A stretch of 5,852 nucleotides of DNA from positions 1-5,852 of the forward strand of contig JAITCK010000132.1 of the NCBI GenBank assembly GCA_031283115.1, written 5' to 3'. Shown piece by piece: positions 1 to 5,852 of the stretch. The notes beneath the pieces are model-generated. The model made no database searches. It was not told the origin of the DNA and worked only from the letters and a program-made list of their open reading frames with translations. Origin of the DNA: Cellulomonadaceae bacterium (GTDB lineage: Bacteria; Actinomycetota; Actinomycetes; Actinomycetales; Cellulomonadaceae). A program made the position numbers and the translations under genes. Positions within the stretch are counted from its first letter, which is position 1; each line of letters opens with the position of its first letter.

Positions 1-610
1 AAATCTTGTTGTCATCCCAGATGACGATGAGGTTGCCCAACTCTTGGTGACCAGCCAGGGATCCAGCCTCGGAGGTGACACCCTCTTGAAGGTCGCCGTC
101 ACCTGCGATGACGTAGACATGGTGGTCGAAGGGGGAGGTGCCAGCGGCGGCGGTCGGGTCGAGCAGGCCGCGCTCACGGCGGGCAGCCATAGCAAAACCG
201 GTGGCGGAGGCCAGGCCTTGACCCAGGGGGCCGGTGGTGATTTCCACACCGGCAGTGTGGCCGTATTCGGGGTGGCCGGGGGTGGCAGATCCCCACTGGC
301 GCAACTGCTTGATGTCGTCCATTTCCAGGCCGTAACCGGCCATCATCAACTGAAGGTAGATGGTGATGGAGGAGTGACCTGCCGACAGGATGAAGCGGTC
401 GCGGCCCACCCAGGAGGGGTTGGCCGGGTCGTGACGCATGACCTTCTGGAAGAGGAGGTAGGCCGCAGGGGCCAGGGAGATAGCGGTGCCGGGGTGGCCG
501 TTTCCGGCCTTTTCTACGGCGTCAGCCGACAGGGCCTTGAGGGCGGTGACGGCGCGCTGGTCAAGGTCGTTCCACTCAAAGGTGTCAAGGGCGGGGTCAA
601 ACGTGCTCAC
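1..610 (-). CDS. tkt: Transketolase, N-terminal part (3' end outside window)
   Basis: Transketolase moves two-carbon ketol units between sugar phosphates in the non-oxidative pentose phosphate pathway, using thiamine diphosphate (TPP) and a divalent metal in the cytoplasm. The visible 203 codons form the N-terminal, pyrophosphate-binding domain. They show GNGHPG near residues 36-41, the sugar/TPP-contacting stretch AGHSS at 77-81, TGPLGQG at 126-132, and the metal/TPP motif GDGDLQEG at 170-177, with the partner Asn in WDDNK at 198-202. Family members are about 660-700 residues, so roughly two thirds of the gene lies beyond the left edge. The start is GTG at 610, chosen because AAGGAGA sits 7 nt upstream and the protein aligns from there with a normal short leader before the first helix. 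The gene is divergent from hisS. The family is certain. Whether this is the only transketolase in the genome cannot be told. Confidence 0.96.
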   Translation of the reverse strand, partial: MSTFDPALDTFEWNDLDQRAVTALKALSADAVEKAGNGHPGTAISLAPAAYLLFQKVMRHDPANPSWVGRDRFILSAGHSSITIYLQLMMAGYGLEMDDIKQLRQWGSATPGHPEYGHTAGVEITTGPLGQGLASATGFAMAARRERGLLDPTAAAGTSPFDHHVYVIAGDGDLQEGVTSEAGSLAGHQELGNLIVIWDDNKI

Positions 611-617
611 GAAAATG

Positions 618-624
618 TCTCCTT
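618..624 (-). promoter_or_regulatory. Ribosome binding site of tkt
   Basis: Read on the minus strand this is AAGGAGA, a near-perfect Shine-Dalgarno sequence 7 nt before the GTG at 610. It fixes the tkt start on a non-ATG codon. It is clearly stronger than anything upstream of the divergent hisS. Confidence 0.85.
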
Positions 625-644
625 GTCCGCGGTGTCTGTGATGT

Positions 645-667
645 GCCCGCGAGATTCGAGTACGGGC
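645..667 (-). other. Possible hairpin in the tkt leader
   Basis: GCCCG at 645-649 can pair with CGGGC at 663-667 across a 13-nt loop, 35 nt upstream of the tkt start. There is no following T-run, and the stem is only five pairs, all G-C. It could be a weak leader structure but may be chance in GC-rich DNA. No known riboswitch pattern was recognised. Confidence 0.15.
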
Positions 668-727
668 CCAACCTGCCGATGTGGCGTGCCGTGAGGCTGC
701 TGGGCATAGCGATTACCGTGTGACACC

Positions 728-752
728 TTACCTTCTGGTCACAAGCAGGTAA
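728..752. promoter_or_regulatory. Inverted repeat in the tkt/hisS divergent region, possible operator
   Basis: TTACCT at 728-733 and AGGTAA at 747-752 form a 6-bp perfect dyad with a 13-bp spacer. On the minus strand the element overlaps TTACCT, 16 nt, then TAAGGT (725-730), a weak -35/-10-like pair that could drive tkt with a leader of about 110 nt. The symmetry is visible. A regulatory role is inference, and no specific regulator is recognised. Confidence 0.25.
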
Positions 753-768
753 CACCGATGTCTCAACG

Positions 769-799
769 CGCACTGTGCACGCCCAGGTGACGCACTGTG
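769..799 (+). repeat. Pair of 9-bp direct repeats before hisS
   Basis: CGCACTGTG occurs at 769-777 and again at 791-799. The starts are 22 bp apart, about two helical turns, so both copies face the same side of the DNA. The second copy abuts and partly overlaps the candidate extended -10 of hisS. This could be a tandem operator or simply a small duplication. No family of regulator is recognised. Confidence 0.35.
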
Positions 800-806
800 A
801 CAGAAT
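798..806 (+). promoter_or_regulatory. Candidate extended -10 for a leaderless hisS transcript
   Basis: TG, one base, then CAGAAT (801-806) resembles an extended -10 (TGn followed by a hexamer matching TATAAT at four of six positions). It ends 7 nt before the hisS ATG at 814. This spacing would put the transcription start at or next to the A of the ATG. No convincing -35 is seen. Leaderless mRNAs are common in Actinomycetota, and the absence of a Shine-Dalgarno before this ATG fits. The call rests on a short motif. Confidence 0.35.
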
Positions 807-813
807 CCCCGTC

Positions 814-2262
814 ATGGCTCGTATCGCACCCCTGTCTGGTTTCCCTGAATGGCTGCCCGAAGGCCGCGTCGTTGAAACGCACATCGTTGACGCCCTGCGC
901 CGCACCTTTGAACTGCACGGGTTTGCTGGCATTGAGACGCGGGCTGTCGAACCGCTTGACCAGTTGCTGCGTAAGGGCGAGACCAGCAAAGAGGTTTACG
1001 TCCTGTCCCGCCTGCAAGCCGACGACGACGGCGCATCGGGCGGGAGAGCAGAAAAAAGTGCTGACAAGCAGTTGGGTCTCCACTTCGACCTGACCGTGCC
1101 CTTTGCCCGTTATGTGCTGGAAAACGCCGGAAAACTGGCCTTCCCCTTCAAGCGCTACCAGATTCAAAAAGTCTGGCGGGGTGAGCGTCCGCAAGAGGGC
1201 CGCTTCCGCGAGTTTGTTCAAGCCGACATTGACGTGGTGGGCGCAGGCGACCTGCCCTACCACTTCGAGGTGGAGTTGCCGCTGGTCATGGCCGAAGCCT
1301 TGGGGTCTTTGCAGGCTATTGGCGTGCCGCCCGTGAAGATTCTGGTCAACAACCGCAAGGTGGCTGAGGGTTTCTACCGGGGCATCGGCCTGACGGACAT
1401 TGAGGGCACCCTGCGCTGCATTGACAAACTGGACAAGATCGGCGCCTCTGAGGTCACCCAACTGCTGCTTGACGAGGTAGGAGCCACTTTTGACCAGGCT
1501 GTCGCCTGCCTGGAACTGGCAAAAATCAGCGGGTCTGATGCGACTGTCATTGAGGCTGTGCGTGCACTAGCTAAATCGCAAGGCATCAGAGTCAGCCCTG
1601 ACGCCGCCGATGCTGCCGTCGATGACGTGGCGGGCAACCAGGCGGGCGCCCTGCTCGCTACCGGTCTAGCCGAGTTGGAGGCCCTCATCACCGCCGCCAG
1701 CGTCCGGGCGCCGGGAGTTGTTGTTGCCGACCTGAAAATCGCTCGCGGCCTGGACTACTACACCGGCTCTGTCTATGAGACGGTGCTGGTGGGGCACGAG
1801 CAGTTGGGGTCTATCTGTTCCGGTGGCCGCTACGACACACTGGCATCGGACGGCAAAAACACTTACCCGGGCGTGGGCCTGTCCGTTGGCGTGTCCCGGC
1901 TGGTTGCCCGCCTGCTGTCGGCAGGCCTGGTCACTGCGTCACGCGACGTACCGACGGCCGTACTCGTTGCCGTCAACACGGAAGAAGACCGGGCTAGGTC
2001 AGACGCTATTGCGGCAGCCCTGCGAGTCCGCGGCATCCCCACCGATGTGGCCCCCAAGGCTGCCAAGTTCGGCAAGCAAATCCAGTATGCGGACCGCCGC
2101 AGCATCCCCTACGTCTGGTTCCCCGGCAGCCTGGACGATGACGGTACGCCCAAGCCTGACCAGGTCAAAGACATTCGCAGCGGAGATCAAACTGACGCTG
2201 ACGCCTCCACCTGGACCCCCCCAGCCGAAGACCTAGCCCCCCAAGTAACCCCGGCCAAGTAG
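814..2262 (+). CDS. hisS: Histidine--tRNA ligase (HisRS)
   Basis: HisRS is a cytoplasmic class II aminoacyl-tRNA synthetase that charges tRNA-His with histidine using ATP, normally as a homodimer. The product is 482 residues. After an N-terminal SGFPEWLP stretch (8-15) come DLTVPFARY at 92-100, motif 2 (WRGERPQEGRFREF, 121-134), the histidine-binding RGLDYYTGS at 311-319, CSGGRYD at 335-341, motif 3 (GLSVGVSR, 355-362), and the C-terminal anticodon-binding domain (about 380-450). A polar tail of about 30 residues follows. It is longer than the 420-430 residues usual for E. coli-type enzymes, and its DLTVPFARY and motif 2 context resemble the eukaryote-like branch found in some actinobacteria. 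ATG 814 is preferred because homologues begin with a similar short leader. An in-frame GTG at 775 would add 13 residues with no family similarity and no ribosome binding site. The gene is divergent from tkt and convergent with the membrane protein gene, 10 bp away. Confidence 0.96.
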   Translation: MARIAPLSGFPEWLPEGRVVETHIVDALRRTFELHGFAGIETRAVEPLDQLLRKGETSKEVYVLSRLQADDDGASGGRAEKSADKQLGLHFDLTVPFARYVLENAGKLAFPFKRYQIQKVWRGERPQEGRFREFVQADIDVVGAGDLPYHFEVELPLVMAEALGSLQAIGVPPVKILVNNRKVAEGFYRGIGLTDIEGTLRCIDKLDKIGASEVTQLLLDEVGATFDQAVACLELAKISGSDATVIEAVRALAKSQGIRVSPDAADAAVDDVAGNQAGALLATGLAELEALITAASVRAPGVVVADLKIARGLDYYTGSVYETVLVGHEQLGSICSGGRYDTLASDGKNTYPGVGLSVGVSRLVARLLSAGLVTASRDVPTAVLVAVNTEEDRARSDAIAAALRVRGIPTDVAPKAAKFGKQIQYADRRSIPYVWFPGSLDDDGTPKPDQVKDIRSGDQTDADASTWTPPAEDLAPQVTPAK

Positions 2263-2272
2263 CCTCGGCAGT

Positions 2273-3580
2273 CTAGGGTCTGTCGCGGCCAGCGGCTTTG
2301 GCGACGATGCGGTGGACGCCTTCGATGAAGGGAATGAGCACCAGGGCGACAAAACCGGCGGCAAAGCCGTTGTTGTAAAGGTTGAGCCCACCATGCAAAA
2401 AGACGACGTTACTGACCAGGGCCATGTGCAGGAAGCCAGCAACCAGGCCCCACACCGGCCCAAACACGCCAGCCACAGGAGCCAGAGTGGTCGCAAAAAG
2501 GGCGGTGACCACGGCTCCCGTTGACCCCAGCGACGCCCCCATCGCCAGGGTGGCTAGGGCTACACCAGCGAAAATGGGGATGGTGTTGCGGGCGTGCTTA
2601 CCAAAGGCGGCAAAGCCGATGATGGTGAAGATGCCGCCCAGGCTGGGCCCGGTCAGGTCACCGCCCACAGCCAGCACGTAAGTGGTGGCGACTGCACCCA
2701 TGATGCCCATGTTCATCAGGGTGACGCCTGCGCCGTCAAGGGACACAAAGTCGGTGATGAGTTTGCCGCTGCGGCGCATCAGTGCCAGCAGGCCGCGGGT
2801 AGACCGGCCGTTGATGATAAAACCGGCCACAAAAACGACCGCGCTAAAAGAGTAGGCCACCACGGCCAGCGGCAGGTTGTTCCCTGATGACAGGTGGTTT
2901 TGCCCTTCAACGTAAATGTCGAAGAGGCTGAGCACAGCCACGGCAATCATGCCGACAATACCGGCTGTGAAACCCACGTTATAGAGGCTGTGCCCCCGGT
3001 GGAAGTTGAGGAAGTGCGGGGCTAACGCCGGGACAAGCAGGCCGATGATGATGCCCAGCCCGTAGCCCAGGGGGAGTCCAGCCCAGACGGGCAGGCTGGT
3101 GCCGAAGGCGATAAAGCTGACGGCTGGGGCCAGGGAGGTGGCGAAGAGGGCGGGAACCAGGTAGTCGCGGAACCGCTTGCCGTCAATGCGGGCGTAGAGG
3201 GCTACACCCAGGGCGATGGGGATAGCGTTGACAAGGTTTTTGCCGAACATGGCGAAGCCAAAAAGCGTGAAAATACCGGCGATGATGGGGCCGCTAAAGG
3301 CCAGTTTGTTCCAGCGAACCACCAGGATGGAGGCCAGCATGAGCACGCCAGCCCCAAAGAAGGTTGACCCCATGGAAGAAATCTCAATGTAGTCGGTGAT
3401 CAGGCCCGACGGGGAGGTGAGGATGGTCCACCAGCCGGTGAACTTTTCCCCGACAGGGGTGAACACGAACCCCAAGCCGATAGCCACCAGGCTGAGGGCC
3501 AGCAGCAGCCAGAAGGTCATGTCATTGTCGCTCAGGCGGGCAGGCGGCGGGTTGGCTGCGGGCTGCGTGGGCGATGTCAT
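2273..3580 (-). CDS. Polytopic membrane protein with two homologous halves, probable DUF1576 family
   Basis: This is a 435-residue, strongly hydrophobic protein with roughly 10-12 likely membrane segments, the first near residues 22-40 after a Pro/Ala-rich cytosolic-looking leader. It contains a clear internal duplication. Residues 59-130 align without gaps to 273-344, sharing LITD, an SGP/TGP-xxx-GIFT block, GFAxFGK and N-x-IPI. ALFAT-x-LAP at 144-152 recurs at 360-368, and LYN-x-GF-x-AG at 199-207 recurs at 401-409. The protein resembles, from memory, the DUF1576 family, whose function I do not know. The pseudo-symmetric halves with matching Gly, Lys and Asn positions recall transporters, but no substrate can be assigned. 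ATG 3580 is preferred, with AAAGAGG 11 nt upstream. A GTG at 3592 would add four residues but abuts that site. It is the last gene of a set with the Nudix gene (31-nt gap) and guaB1. Its stop faces the hisS stop 10 bp away. Confidence 0.85.
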   Translation of the reverse strand: MTSPTQPAANPPPARLSDNDMTFWLLLALSLVAIGLGFVFTPVGEKFTGWWTILTSPSGLITDYIEISSMGSTFFGAGVLMLASILVVRWNKLAFSGPIIAGIFTLFGFAMFGKNLVNAIPIALGVALYARIDGKRFRDYLVPALFATSLAPAVSFIAFGTSLPVWAGLPLGYGLGIIIGLLVPALAPHFLNFHRGHSLYNVGFTAGIVGMIAVAVLSLFDIYVEGQNHLSSGNNLPLAVVAYSFSAVVFVAGFIINGRSTRGLLALMRRSGKLITDFVSLDGAGVTLMNMGIMGAVATTYVLAVGGDLTGPSLGGIFTIIGFAAFGKHARNTIPIFAGVALATLAMGASLGSTGAVVTALFATTLAPVAGVFGPVWGLVAGFLHMALVSNVVFLHGGLNLYNNGFAAGFVALVLIPFIEGVHRIVAKAAGRDRP

Positions 3581-3591
3581 GGTGGTGCGCA

Positions 3592-3598
3592 CCTCTTT
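3592..3598 (-). promoter_or_regulatory. Ribosome binding site deciding the membrane protein start
   Basis: Minus-strand AAAGAGG ends 11 nt before the ATG at 3580, a somewhat long spacing. The alternative in-frame GTG at 3592 overlaps this site and so could not use it. The element sits inside the 31-nt gap after the Nudix stop codon, which suggests separate initiation within one mRNA. Confidence 0.5.
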
Positions 3599-3611
3599 GG
3601 CGTGTGACAGG

Positions 3612-4397
3612 TCAGGCGGGGATGGTCAACGTCCGGTCGGGATTCCACGGGCGAGTCCAGCCGCAGGCGTCGAAGAGTCGGTCAAGGATACCGGCGGTGA
3701 AGCCCCAGATGAGCCGGTGCTGCGCGCTTTCACCGTGACTGCTGTCGCGTTGCGCACGGTCGCCATCAAGCCAGGCATCGCCAGCGGCGTCAGCATCAGG
3801 GACGGTGACTAGCCAGCCGGGGCCGGTGTGCCGGGTTCCATCGCTGCGGCCATAGATCCAGGTGTATCGGTTGGCAGGGTCAAGAAGACTGGCGATGGGG
3901 GCGCGGAACACAGACTCGGTTTCTCCTGCGTCTACGGCATGTACAGGGGATTCAGTCTCCCACCAGGCCAGCACAGGGGTGACCACATGGTTGCTGACAG
4001 GCATGGCCAGGGGCTGACATTCGCCAAGCACCCGCACGCCAGCCGGGTTGATGCCGGTTTCTTCGACGGCTTCCCGCAGGGCGGCCTCGACGGGGGTTTC
4101 GCCGGGGTCGAGACGCCCACCAGGGAAGGCCACCTGCCCGGCGTGATCGCGCAGGGTTGAAGCCCGTTGCAGCAGCAGCACGTCCAGTCCCGTCGGGTCA
4201 AGGGCAGACAGCCAGGTCAGGGCGGGGGAGTTGTGCGCCGACGATGATGCAGCAGCCAGCCTGGGGCTGACGGATGGCGCCGCGCCCGTCAGTGTCCACG
4301 GAGAAAAGGCAGCCGCGCCATCGGACGTCCTGTCTGTGGCATCCCCCGCCTGCCCCAGACAGATGAGGACGGCGGCCTGACGGGCCAAGGCCGTCAC
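3612..4397 (-). CDS. Nudix hydrolase, CoA pyrophosphatase-like
   Basis: Nudix enzymes hydrolyse nucleoside diphosphates linked to another group, using a metal held by the Nudix box. The box is complete at residues 94-116: G94, E100, R108, E109, E112, E113, G115 and a final Ile. Just before it, [20 protein letters not shown] (74-93) matches the UPF0035/CoA-pyrophosphatase signature, which points to CoA or a related cofactor as substrate. The C-terminus ends with [12 protein letters not shown] (231-242), usual in actinobacterial members. At 261 residues it is longer than typical members of about 190-230. The excess lies in an Ala/Ser-rich stretch at about 16-68, between the first two strands, and a polar stretch at about 202-227. 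The start is GTG at 4397, with TGAGGG 7 nt upstream. It lies 37 nt after guaB1 and 31 nt before the membrane protein gene, probably in one operon. The substrate is inferred from the signature only. Confidence 0.92.
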   Translation of the reverse strand: MTALARQAAVLICLGQAGDATDRTSDGAAAFSPWTLTGAAPSVSPRLAAASSSAHNSPALTWLSALDPTGLDVLLLQRASTLRDHAGQVAFPGGRLDPGETPVEAALREAVEETGINPAGVRVLGECQPLAMPVSNHVVTPVLAWWETESPVHAVDAGETESVFRAPIASLLDPANRYTWIYGRSDGTRHTGPGWLVTVPDADAAGDAWLDGDRAQRDSSHGESAQHRLIWGFTAGILDRLFDACGWTRPWNPDRTLTIPA

Positions 4398-4404
4398 AGC
4401 AGAA

Positions 4405-4410
4405 CCCTCA
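4405..4410 (-). promoter_or_regulatory. Ribosome binding site of the Nudix gene
   Basis: TGAGGG on the minus strand lies 7 nt before the GTG at 4397 and inside the 37-nt gap after the guaB1 stop. It supports the GTG start and therefore the inclusion of the Ala/Ser-rich N-terminal segment in the protein. Confidence 0.6.
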
Positions 4411-4434
4411 CAGCCGAACAGTCACGTAGGGCCG

Positions 4435-5852
<1,418 letters not shown>

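Noticed and set aside
44..694. Long open frame on the plus strand, opposite tkt
   Set aside because: It is antisense to an unmistakable transketolase reading frame, is Gly/Val-rich in a way typical of shadow frames in GC-rich DNA, and shows no recognisable motif.
775..777. GTG as an upstream start of hisS
   Set aside because: The 13 extra residues do not look like family sequence and no ribosome binding site precedes this codon. ATG 814 begins where homologues begin.
611..813. Riboswitch, T-box or small RNA gene in the divergent intergenic region
   Set aside because: No T-box core, known riboswitch signature or intrinsic terminator was seen. Only short repeats and a five-pair stem are present.
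763..1461. Open frame on the minus strand inside hisS
   Set aside because: It lies opposite conserved HisRS motifs, has no ribosome binding site of note and resembles no family. It is a codon-bias shadow.
4190..4370. Frameshift or foreign insertion in the Nudix gene
   Set aside because: The extra segment stays in frame, has base composition like its surroundings, and shows no flanking repeats or mobile element remains. It is more likely a natural low-complexity linker.

Overview
The window is GC-rich, with strongly G/C-biased third codon positions and GTG as well as ATG starts. Its gene families fit Actinomycetota: a CBS-containing GuaB1-type GMP reductase, a divergent 'SGFPEWLP' histidyl-tRNA synthetase, and an actinobacterial-looking transketolase. 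A finer placement (for example Propionibacteriaceae, Actinomycetaceae or Bifidobacteriaceae-like) cannot be decided from the sequence alone. No mobile element, CRISPR array, tRNA or rRNA is visible, and coding density is very high.

Layout: (1) Bases 1-610, minus strand, hold the first 203 codons of a transketolase gene (tkt) whose 3' part lies beyond the left edge. (2) Bases 611-813 are a 203-bp divergent intergenic region with a strong tkt ribosome binding site, a candidate extended -10 close to the hisS start, a pair of 9-bp direct repeats and a small dyad. (3) Bases 814-2262, plus strand, hold a complete hisS. (4) Only 10 bp after hisS, a tightly spaced minus-strand set runs toward it. In transcription order this is guaB1 (4435-5852, its first codons lost off the right edge), a CoA-pyrophosphatase-like Nudix hydrolase (3612-4397) and a duplicated polytopic membrane protein resembling DUF1576 (2273-3580). 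The gaps of 37 and 31 nt, each carrying a Shine-Dalgarno-like sequence, suggest one operon.

How the genes may work together: tkt (pentose phosphate pathway) and hisS (translation) are core metabolism. GuaB1 proteins convert GMP to IMP, the Nudix protein carries the signature of enzymes that cleave CoA or other nucleoside diphosphate derivatives, and the third product is an uncharacterised membrane protein with two matching halves. A nucleotide or cofactor turnover/transport role for this set is a hypothesis only. No clearly new multi-gene system is visible. The least understood component is the two-fold repeated membrane protein.
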